DNA of 8,495 nucleotides from assembly GCA_964509765.1 (NCBI GenBank), contig CAZDYI010000091.1:1-8495 (forward strand), written 5' to 3'. The stretch's first letter is position 1, and every line of letters starts with the position of its first letter. Below are positions 1 through 5,340 of this stretch, one piece after another. Source of the stretch: CAZDYI01 sp964509765 (GTDB lineage: Bacteria > Pseudomonadota > Gammaproteobacteria > Tethybacterales > Tethybacteraceae). The position numbers and the translations under genes were made by a program. Below the pieces are notes generated by a model. That model ran no database searches. It was not told the origin of the DNA and saw only the letters and a list, made by a program, of their open reading frames with translations.

Positions 1-384
1 CCGGTTCATGTGGCAGGCCGGGACGATCACCGCGATCCGCATGTGCGCCTTGACCGGCGTGAGGGAGGTCGCGTCGGCCAGCTCGCGGACCTGGCCGATC
101 ACGATGTTCTGCCGCGGCTTGCCCTTGGTATTGAGCTCGAGGCGCACCGCGTGCAGGTCCGGGTGGGTGCCGGCATGCATCAGCCTCGCGCCCGCGGGGT
201 CGCCGCGGGTGAGCTCGCTCTCGGCGAGGTGCAGGCACGTCTCCTCGAGCCCGTCGCCGCGCCGGCCGACGACCATCAGCGCATGCGGCAGCCCCGTGGC
301 GAGCCTCCTTTCCGCGGCCTTGGCATGCCAGGGCAGGGGGCTGTGGCGCATCCCCGCGCCGGCCTTCTTGCCTGCGCGGGTCAT
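1..384 (-). CDS. holB: DNA polymerase III subunit delta' (N-terminal part, cut by window edge)
   Basis: The delta' subunit is a structural member of the clamp loader that places the beta clamp on primed DNA. Only the first 128 residues lie in the window; the C-terminal two thirds are off the left edge. Family signs are the N-terminal SPLPWH (15-20), an ATGLPHALM segment (29-37) at the start of the AAA+ core, AGTHPDLH (71-78), the INxxIGQVREL-like helix (NIVIGQVREL, 93-102) and IAVIVPACHMN (117-127). The P-loop equivalent GRRGDGLEE (40-48) has no Lys-Thr/Ser, as expected for the non-ATPase delta' subunit. The CxxC-type zinc cysteines usually found just before the AGTHPD motif are absent here. 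The ATG at 384 overlaps the tmk stop as ATGA, which argues for coupled translation. An in-frame ATG at 351 (MRHSPLPWH) is a reasonable alternative start, because the AGGA before 384 sits too close to the codon. Confidence 0.88.
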   Translation of the reverse strand, partial: MTRAGKKAGAGMRHSPLPWHAKAAERRLATGLPHALMVVGRRGDGLEETCLHLAESELTRGDPAGARLMHAGTHPDLHAVRLELNTKGKPRQNIVIGQVRELADATSLTPVKAHMRIAVIVPACHMNR

Positions 385-1007
385 TCCTGCCCGACGCCGA
401 AGCGCCTCCTTACCTCGGCGAGTATCTCCGAGGCGAGCTCCTCGATCGGCTTGTTCCCGTCGACCGGGAAGAAGCGGCCGGGCTCAGCCTCGGCCATCCT
501 CTCGTAGGCCTCGCTCACCCGCAGGTCGAAGGACTTGCGGCCCTGGTCGTAGTAGTCCAGCTTCGGGTTGCGCTTCGCGCGCCTGTCGGTGTCGATCCGG
601 AGCAGGACAGTCAGCTCGGGCGCCAGCCCCCGGCAGGCGACCTCGCTCAGCTTCCGCAGGAGCTCCTCGTCGACGTTGCCGCCCGCGCCCTGGTAGGCAA
701 GCGTGGAGTCCGCGAAGCGGTCGCAGATCACCCAGTCGCCCTTGTCGAGGGCGGGCTCGATGATCTTCAGGACGTGCTCGTGGCGGTCGGCGCTGAACAT
801 CAGCGCCGCGGTCACCTCGTCGCGCTCGATGTCCGGGTCCATCAACAGGCCCCGCAGGGCGGCTCCGAGCGAGCCCGAGCCGCCGGGCTCGGCGGTGACG
901 ATGCTCCGGATCCCGGTCTCGATCAGGCTGCGCTTGAGCAGCTTCGCCTGGGTGGTCTTCCCGCAGCGGTCGATCCCCTCGAAGGTTATGAAGCGCCCGC
1001 GGCTCAC
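381..1007 (-). CDS. tmk: Thymidylate kinase (dTMP kinase)
   Basis: This enzyme phosphorylates dTMP to dTDP with ATP in the cytoplasm, for dTTP synthesis. The 208-residue length is normal. Visible motifs are the P-loop FEGIDRCGKTT (9-19), EPGG (40-43), SADRHEH (72-78), and CDRFADSTLAYQG (95-107), the DR(Y/F) base-binding motif of the family. The LID region lies at about 141-170. Two details are atypical: Arg14 sits inside the P-loop, as in eukaryotic type I enzymes, and the LID reads LDYYDQGRKSF instead of the common DR-x-E pattern. EPGG is followed by SGSLG, one residue longer than the common TPLG. The start is GTG at 1007, 7 nt after the mltG stop, with a TGAGG Shine-Dalgarno-like stretch overlapping that stop. 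The stop codon overlaps the holB ATG. This is the standard mltG-tmk-holB order. Confidence 0.96.
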   Translation of the reverse strand: MSRGRFITFEGIDRCGKTTQAKLLKRSLIETGIRSIVTAEPGGSGSLGAALRGLLMDPDIERDEVTAALMFSADRHEHVLKIIEPALDKGDWVICDRFADSTLAYQGAGGNVDEELLRKLSEVACRGLAPELTVLLRIDTDRRAKRNPKLDYYDQGRKSFDLRVSEAYERMAEAEPGRFFPVDGNKPIEELASEILAEVRRRFGVGQE

Positions 1008-1014
1008 GCCCGCC

Positions 1015-2046
1015 TCACTTGCGCCCGCGCTGGTAGCGGTTGACCGCGTTGATGTGCTCGCGCAGGCTCCTCGAGAAGTGGTGCCCGCCGCTGCCGTCGG
1101 CGACGAAGTACAGGTAGTCCGACTCCGGCGGGTTCAGCGCCGCGAGCAGCGACTCCCGGCTCGGGACCGCGATCGGGGTGGGCGGCAGCCCCGCGCGGGT
1201 GTAGGTGTTGAACGGGGTGTCCGTGTCGAGGTGCCTGCGCGTCAGGTTCCCGTCGAAGGAATCTCCGAGGCCGTAGATCACCGTCGGGTCCGACTGCAGA
1301 CGCATGCCGATCCGCAAGCGGTTGTGGAACGCCGACGAGACGAGCCCGCGCTCGCCGTCGAGGCCGGTCTCCTTCTCGATGATCGAAGCGAGGATCACCG
1401 CCTCGTAGGGCGTCCCGAGCGCGAGGCCCTCCTTGCGCCTCGGCCACTCCTCCTCGAGCAGCTCCATCAGCCGCGCGTGGGAGGCCCGCAGGATGTCCGC
1501 GTCCGCGTGGCCGTGGCCGTGCAGGTAGGTGTCCGGGTAGAGCAGCCCCTCCGGCGGCAGGCCGCTGTCCGGCGCGACGACCGCCCAGGCCTCCTCGGGG
1601 CTCATGCCGGCCAGGGTCGCCGAGACCGACTCGCTCGCGGCAAGGCGCTCGAGGACCGCGCGAAACCTCGTCCCCTCGACGATCGAAAAGCGCTCCATCG
1701 CGACGTCGCCCGAGGCGAGCTTCTCCATGAGCGCGAGGTGGGTCGTCCCGGGCTCGACGAGGTAGTGGCCGGCCTTGACCTTCCGGTCGATGCCCTCCCG
1801 CACCGCTGCCGCGGAGAACAGGGCGGCGTCCGCGACGATGCCGGCCTCGGCGAGCGAGTCGCTCACCTCCCGCATCGTCGATCCGGGGCCGATCTCGAAC
1901 CGGACCTCCGCGCTGCTTTCCACAGGCGCCCGGAGGTAGTCCAGGTGCCGTTGCTCCTCCAGGCGAAGCGAGAGCACCCACGCCCCGTACGCGAGCGCGC
2001 AGGCGAGCAAGGCGGCCGCGGCCAGCCAGGCCGCCTTGCGCGTCAA
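1015..2046 (-). CDS. mltG: Endolytic murein transglycosylase MltG (YceG family)
   Basis: MltG is an inner-membrane lytic transglycosylase that cleaves nascent glycan strands and is thought to terminate peptidoglycan chains. The 343-residue protein has a short basic N-terminus and one hydrophobic membrane segment (about 5-27). A LysM-like region follows (about 47-115). The catalytic YceG domain includes PEGLLYPDTY (165-174), LASIIEKETG (219-228), FHNRLRIGMRLQSDPTVIYG (240-259) and TPFNTYTRAGLPPTPIAVP (277-295). The glutamates of IIEKET (224/226) include the family's catalytic residue. The start is TTG at 2046, chosen because GGAGA lies 6 nt upstream and the membrane segment follows directly; no ATG fits better. 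It is the first gene of the mltG-tmk-holB run. The pabC gene that often precedes mltG is not here; an NmrA-family gene ends 74 nt upstream instead. Confidence 0.95.
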   Translation of the reverse strand: MTRKAAWLAAAALLACALAYGAWVLSLRLEEQRHLDYLRAPVESSAEVRFEIGPGSTMREVSDSLAEAGIVADAALFSAAAVREGIDRKVKAGHYLVEPGTTHLALMEKLASGDVAMERFSIVEGTRFRAVLERLAASESVSATLAGMSPEEAWAVVAPDSGLPPEGLLYPDTYLHGHGHADADILRASHARLMELLEEEWPRRKEGLALGTPYEAVILASIIEKETGLDGERGLVSSAFHNRLRIGMRLQSDPTVIYGLGDSFDGNLTRRHLDTDTPFNTYTRAGLPPTPIAVPSRESLLAALNPPESDYLYFVADGSGGHHFSRSLREHINAVNRYQRGRK

Positions 2047-2060
2047 GGCAGGTCTCCGCG

Positions 2061-2077
2061 GGATGGCCCGGCCATCC
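2061..2077. repeat. 17-bp near-perfect palindrome upstream of mltG
   Basis: The arms GGATGG and CCATCC enclose CCCGG; the whole 17-mer is symmetric around its central base. In RNA it would give a 6-bp stem with a 5-nt loop, located a few bases upstream of the mltG Shine-Dalgarno (GGAGA). It could be an operator, a 5'-leader hairpin, or part of the end of the upstream NmrA-family transcript. No U-tract follows, so it is not a classic terminator. No function is assigned. Confidence 0.4.
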
Positions 2078-2098
2078 GGCGGAGGTCAATCGGGTTGT

Positions 2099-2113
2099 GG
2101 CCGGAGTTCGGCC
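2099..2113 (-). terminator. Weak hairpin after the NmrA-family gene
   Basis: On the minus strand GGCCG-aactc-CGGCC forms a perfect 5-bp GC stem with a 5-nt loop, starting 7 nt after the stop codon of the NmrA-family gene. There is no U-run after it. It may be a weak or Rho-assisted 3' end, or transcription may simply continue into mltG. Confidence 0.3.
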
Positions 2114-2120
2114 CGAAGGG

Positions 2121-3014
2121 TCAGGCCGAGCTCAGGGCCCTCGCGGTCTCGCGCATGAACACGTCCTTGTAGTCCGAGAAGAACACGTCCATCGTGCGCG
2201 GCTTGACCCCGGTGATCTGCTCGAAGTCGTCTGTGATGAACTTGTACTTGCCGGAGGCGTACTCCATGAACATGGTCCCGATCGCCTTCGCGGGCCACTC
2301 GGGCAGGCCGGTGTCCTTGAAGACCTGGGTCGCCGCGACCGGCTCGACCGGGACGTAGCGGATCTCCTTGCCGAGCAGCTTGCTTAGCTTGCGCGCGACG
2401 ACGTGCATCGTCATCGCCTCGGGGCCCGTGACCGTGTACTCCTTGTTCTCGTGGCCGGCGTCAACTATCGCGTGGGCGCACACCCGCGCGATGTCGCGGG
2501 CGTCGACCTGCGCGACCGTCGCCGCGCCGAGCGGCAGGGCGAAGTGGTTCTGCCGGATGATGTTCAGCGACGAGTAGAACATGTTCTGGTAGTAGTTCGC
2601 GCCCTTGATCAGGGTGTAGTTGCAGCCGAGCGCCTTGAGCATCTCGTCGGACTCGTAGTGCATCGTGGCGATCTCCGAGCCGAGGTCGGGGCCCGTCGCC
2701 ATGTTCGAGATGCGGATGACGTGCGGGACGCTCGCGGCCTTGGCGGCCTCGCAGATGTTCGACGCGTGCTGCGTCATGTCCGGCGAGACCGGCTGGATGA
2801 CCAGGACCCGCTCGCAGCCGTCCATCGCCTTCTTGAGCGACTCGACGTCGGTGTAGTCCGCCGGCATGTCCTCGACGGCCAGCTCGCGCAGGCGGAGCAG
2901 CTCGGAGTGCTCGCGGTAGGTGACCCTCACCGGGAAGCCGGCGGCCGAGAGGATCCTCACGGTCTCGGAGCCGGTCATGCCCGATGCGCCCAGTATCAGA
3001 ATGTTCGAAGCCAT
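2121..3014 (-). CDS. NmrA-family NAD(P)-binding protein (atypical short-chain dehydrogenase fold)
   Basis: This 297-residue protein has the Rossmann signature at its very N-terminus: NILILGASGMTGSE (4-17) with the GxxGxxG motif at 9-15. Arg30 and Arg34 follow strand 2, which suggests NADP(H). Further family-type segments are RVLVIQPVSPDM (69-80), VIRISNMA (99-106), VAQVDARDIARV (168-179) and EYTVTGPEAMT (192-202). It lacks the Tyr-x3-Lys catalytic pair of classical short-chain dehydrogenases, as is usual for NmrA/QorB-like members, which act as redox sensors or as quinone or azo reductases. The substrate cannot be told from sequence. ATG 3014 has a strong purine-rich Shine-Dalgarno (GGGGGAG) about 10 nt upstream. 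The gene follows gdhA by 126 nt and has its own candidate promoter in that gap, so it is probably expressed alone or with partial gdhA read-through. Confidence 0.85.
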   Translation of the reverse strand: MASNILILGASGMTGSETVRILSAAGFPVRVTYREHSELLRLRELAVEDMPADYTDVESLKKAMDGCERVLVIQPVSPDMTQHASNICEAAKAASVPHVIRISNMATGPDLGSEIATMHYESDEMLKALGCNYTLIKGANYYQNMFYSSLNIIRQNHFALPLGAATVAQVDARDIARVCAHAIVDAGHENKEYTVTGPEAMTMHVVARKLSKLLGKEIRYVPVEPVAATQVFKDTGLPEWPAKAIGTMFMEYASGKYKFITDDFEQITGVKPRTMDVFFSDYKDVFMRETARALSSA

Positions 3015-3016
3015 CG

Positions 3017-3055
3017 TCAGGTCTCTCCCCCTTGGCAGTCAGCCGCGTCGCTCAT
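3017..3055 (-). CDS. Possible 12-residue upstream ORF in the leader of the NmrA-family gene
   Basis: Downstream of the predicted promoter an ATG at 3055 opens a short frame, MSDAADCQGGET, ending in TGA at 3019-3017. That stop lies 2 nt before the ATG of the NmrA-family gene. The purine-rich Shine-Dalgarno of the main gene lies inside this small frame, so translating it would cover or expose that site. Its own ribosome site is weak (GGCAAG). This is a possible leader peptide or coupling element, and it could equally be chance. Confidence 0.2.
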   Translation of the reverse strand: MSDAADCQGGET

Positions 3056-3082
3056 GGTCTTGCCGGTCGGTGACACTGGGCC

Positions 3083-3091
3083 ATTATACCA
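3083..3091 (-). promoter_or_regulatory. Extended -10 promoter of the NmrA-family gene
   Basis: The minus strand reads TGGTATAAT, a perfect TATAAT hexamer (3088-3083) preceded by the TG of an extended -10 element. No good -35 is visible 16-18 nt upstream, as is common for extended -10 promoters. Transcription would begin near 3076, giving a leader of about 60 nt before the ATG at 3014. Confidence 0.6.
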
Positions 3092-3140
3092 GCAACCCCG
3101 CCTTTTCGCCCCGGCCGCCGCCGCGCGGTCCCGGAGGCCC

Positions 3141-4568
3141 TCAGACCCCGTGGGCGAGCATGGCCTTGCCCACCCGCATGAAGCCCGCTATGTTCGCGCC
3201 CTTGACGTAGTTGACCCGGTCCTTCTCCTCGCCGTAGACCAGGCACTGGTCGTGTATGCCGCTCATGATCTCCTTGAGCCGGAAGTCCAGGTCCTCCTCC
3301 TTCCAGGCGATCCTCATCATGTTCTGGCTCATCTCGAGGCCGGACACCGCGACCCCGCCGGCGTTGGCCGCCTTGGCCGGGCCGAACAGGATGTTGTCGC
3401 GGAACAGGTTGACCGCCTCCTCGCGCGAGGGCATGTTCGCGCCCTCGGCGACGAGCTTGCAGCCGTTGGACAGCAGGGCCTTGGCGTCCTCGAGGTCGAT
3501 CTCGTTCTGCGTCGCGCACGGGAAGGCCGCGTCGCACCTGACGCCCCACGGGCGCTTGCCGGGGTGGAACGATGCCTTGCCGTAGCGGTCGGCGTACTCG
3601 GCGAGCGAGCCGCGCCGGACCACCTTGAGGTCGGTCAGGAACTCTATCTTCGAGGTGTCGAGGCCCCCGGAGTCGTGGACGAAGCCCGACGAGTCCGAGA
3701 CTGTCACTACCTTGGCGCCGAGCTCGACGAGCTTGAGCGCGCAGTGCAGGGCGACGTTGCCCGCGCCGGAGACCAGGCAGGTCATCCCCTCGAGCGAGAG
3801 CCCCGCGTGGGAGAGCATGTGGTCGGCGAAGTAGACCGTGCCGAAGCCGGTCGCCTCGGTGCGCACAAGCGAGCCGCCGTACTCGAGGCCCTTGCCTGTG
3901 ATCGTCCCGCTCGCGAACTCGCCGGTCAGGCGCTTGTACTGGCCGAACAGGTAGCCGATCTCGCGCCCGCCGACGCCGATGTCGCCGGCCGGGACGTCGA
4001 CGTTAGGGCCGATGAAGCGGTAGAGCTCGGTCATGAACGCCTTGCAGAACCGGGAGATCTCGTTGTCCGACTTGCCGTGCGGGTTGAAGTCGGACCCGCC
4101 CTTGGCCGAGCCGAGCGGCAGGGTGGTCAGCGAGTTCTTGAAGGTCTGCTCGAATGCGAGGAACTTGATGATCGACAGGTTGACCGAGCTGTGAAAGCGC
4201 AGGCCGCCCTTGTACGGGCCGATCGAGTTGTTGAACTGGACGCGGTAGCCCCTGTTGATCCGCATGTTGCCTTGGTCGTCGTCCCAGGACACCCGGAAGG
4301 CGATGATCCGGTCGGGCTCGGTCATCCGCTCGAAGATGCGGTGGTCGGTGAACTCCGGGTGATTGCGCAGGTACGGGAACACGTCGTGCGCGACCTCGCG
4401 GACCGCCTGCTGGAACTCGGGCTCGTTGGGGTTGCGCCGGACGAAGCCGGCGAGGAAGCTGTCGAGGCTCTCGGGGTCGTAGACCCCCGCCGGGCCCTTG
4501 CGCTTGGCGGCGGGTCGGGCAGCCTTGCCCGCTGGGCGTTTGGCCTTTGAGGCCGCGCGTCTGGCCAT
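3141..4568 (-). CDS. gdhA: NADP-specific glutamate dehydrogenase with a basic N-terminal tail
   Basis: GDH catalyses reductive amination of 2-oxoglutarate with ammonia to glutamate, or the reverse, as a cytoplasmic hexamer. Landmarks are the core start YDPESLDSFLAG (30-41), IGPYKGGLRFH (116-126) with substrate-binding Lys120, LPLGSAKGGSDF (150-161) with catalytic Lys156, PAGDIGVGGRE (193-203), the Rossmann motif VSGAGNVA (266-273) followed by SDSSG (291-295), and GANIAGF (457-463). A Ser-containing loop in place of an acidic residue at the end of strand 2 fits NADP use. Residues 28-475 match the usual length of about 447. The first 27 residues are extra: alternating Ala/Pro/Gly with ten Arg/Lys and no acidic residue. 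No ATG, GTG or TTG occurs between the tail and the core, so the tail is not a start-site error within this frame. ATG 4568 has no Shine-Dalgarno; the promoter position suggests a leaderless message. Confidence 0.97.
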   Translation of the reverse strand: MARRAASKAKRPAGKAARPAAKRKGPAGVYDPESLDSFLAGFVRRNPNEPEFQQAVREVAHDVFPYLRNHPEFTDHRIFERMTEPDRIIAFRVSWDDDQGNMRINRGYRVQFNNSIGPYKGGLRFHSSVNLSIIKFLAFEQTFKNSLTTLPLGSAKGGSDFNPHGKSDNEISRFCKAFMTELYRFIGPNVDVPAGDIGVGGREIGYLFGQYKRLTGEFASGTITGKGLEYGGSLVRTEATGFGTVYFADHMLSHAGLSLEGMTCLVSGAGNVALHCALKLVELGAKVVTVSDSSGFVHDSGGLDTSKIEFLTDLKVVRRGSLAEYADRYGKASFHPGKRPWGVRCDAAFPCATQNEIDLEDAKALLSNGCKLVAEGANMPSREEAVNLFRDNILFGPAKAANAGGVAVSGLEMSQNMMRIAWKEEDLDFRLKEIMSGIHDQCLVYGEEKDRVNYVKGANIAGFMRVGKAMLAHGV

Positions 4569-4578
4569 GACGGCGGGA

Positions 4579-4584
4579 ATTATA
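4579..4584 (-). promoter_or_regulatory. -10 element of gdhA (predicts a near-leaderless mRNA)
   Basis: A perfect TATAAT on the minus strand ends 10 nt before the gdhA ATG (4568). With the usual 6-7 nt to the start point, transcription begins around 4573-4571, leaving only about 3-5 nt of leader. No Shine-Dalgarno is present in the intervening bases, which agrees. The -35 region, at 17 nt spacing, is poor, so an activator may assist. The element overlaps the candidate promoter of the divergent DUF1223 gene. Confidence 0.55.
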
Positions 4585-4586
4585 TG
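4581..4586 (+). promoter_or_regulatory. Possible -10 element of the DUF1223 gene
   Basis: TATATG (5/6 to consensus) lies 20 nt before the ATG at 4607 and would give a leader of about 14 nt. The -35 region falls inside the first gdhA codons and is weak. It physically overlaps the gdhA -10 on the other strand, so the two could not be used at the same time. Confidence 0.3.
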
Positions 4587-4606
4587 CGTTGTGGTTGAAT
4601 CAGGGC

Positions 4607-5314
4607 ATGCGCAGGCTCGCCGCGCTCCTTGCCCTGCTGGCCCCGGCCGGCTCTCTTGCGGAGCAGGCGCCCGCGGTGCTGCTCGAGCTGTTCACTTCGC
4701 AGGGGTGCTACTCCTGCCCGCCGGCGGAGAAGCTGCTCGCCGAGCGCTTCGTCGGAAGGGATGACGTGCTGGCGCTCGAAATGCACGTCGACTACTGGGA
4801 CGACCTCGTGTACTGGGGTTCGTCCTGGGAGGACCCGTACTCCTCTCCCGCGTTCACCGCCAGGCAGGTCTCCTACGCCGAGTCGACGGGCCGCGGCCCG
4901 TTCACCCCGCAGGCTGTGGTCCAGGGCGCCTACAGCGCATCGGGCACCAACCGCGGCGCGATCGAGGGCGCCATCGAGGAGGTCAAGGCCCTCGACCTCG
5001 CGCGCGGCCTGTCCGTGCGCTTCGTACGCGACGGCGGCACCTGGTACGCCGAGGTCGACGGCGCGCCGGAGGGGGCGCTCGTCCACTCGGTCGTCTACAA
5101 GGCCAGGGTGGTCACGCAGGTGACCGGCGGCGAGAACAAGGGCAAGACGCTGGAGAACCACAACGTAGTGACCGGCCTCACCGCGCACCACTTCGCCGGC
5201 AGCGGCGAGCGGGTGCTGGTCGGAACGGTCGGGGAGGGCGAGGGCTGCGGGGTCGTCGTCCAGCGCCCGCCGCAGGGAGTCGTGCTCGGCGCCTGGTCCT
5301 GTCCGGCTTCCTGA
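4607..5314 (+). CDS. Secreted DUF1223 thioredoxin-like protein
   Basis: This 235-residue protein belongs to DUF1223, a family of exported proteins with a thioredoxin-like fold and no settled function. Residues 1-18 form a signal peptide (MRRLAALLALL, cleavage likely after SLA). The family core is visible: LLELFTSQGCYSCPPAEKLL (25-44) with the redox-type pair Cys34-x-x-Cys37, ALEMHVDYWDDL (56-67), DPYSSPAFTARQ (76-87), FTPQAVVQG (99-107) with a cis-proline-like Thr-Pro, and GENKGKTLENHNVV (175-188). Cys214 and Cys232 near the C-terminus could form a second disulfide. ATG 4607 was chosen over upstream in-frame TTG codons (4589, 4595) because the signal peptide begins there; AGGG is close but only 1 nt away. 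It is the only plus-strand gene and is divergent from gdhA. A role in envelope redox or metal handling is guesswork. Confidence 0.9.
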   Translation: MRRLAALLALLAPAGSLAEQAPAVLLELFTSQGCYSCPPAEKLLAERFVGRDDVLALEMHVDYWDDLVYWGSSWEDPYSSPAFTARQVSYAESTGRGPFTPQAVVQGAYSASGTNRGAIEGAIEEVKALDLARGLSVRFVRDGGTWYAEVDGAPEGALVHSVVYKARVVTQVTGGENKGKTLENHNVVTGLTAHHFAGSGERVLVGTVGEGEGCGVVVQRPPQGVVLGAWSCPAS

Positions 5315-5340
5315 GCGCGGCGGCCTTCGCCGCCGCTCAG
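5311..5340. terminator. Shared hairpin at the convergent gene ends
   Basis: GCGGCGGC and GCCGCCGC form a perfect 8-bp GC stem with a CTTC tetraloop (5317-5336). Flanking CTGA/TCAG adds four pairs across a 2-nt bulge. The TGA of the DUF1223 gene (5312-5314) and the TGA of the PIN gene (5339-5337) are the two outer arms of this hairpin. There is no U-tract on either side, so termination would be weak or Rho-assisted. The symmetric structure can act on both strands. Confidence 0.6.

Noticed and set aside
8..763. Plus-strand frames over holB and tmk
   Set aside because: They are Arg/Ser/Pro-rich shadows of the minus-strand holB and tmk genes.
1004..2089. 361-codon minus-strand frame overlapping mltG
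   Set aside because: It is another frame of the same region; mltG (1015-2046) carries the conserved motifs.
703..2172. 489-codon open frame on the plus strand
   Set aside because: It is antisense to tmk and mltG, both clear family members. Its composition is Arg/Val/Ala-rich without domains.
2403..4550. 715-codon open frame on the plus strand
   Set aside because: It runs antisense through gdhA and the NmrA-family gene. The translation is low-complexity and Val/Arg/Ala/Leu-rich with no motif, as expected from the reverse of GC-rich codons.
4589..4606. TTG start adding MWLNQG to the DUF1223 protein
   Set aside because: It would put extra residues before the signal peptide and start close to the predicted transcript start; ATG 4607 fits better.
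4580..5191. 203-codon minus-strand frame opposite the DUF1223 gene
   Set aside because: The plus strand encodes a full DUF1223 protein with a signal peptide and CxxC motif; the antisense frame has no recognisable feature.
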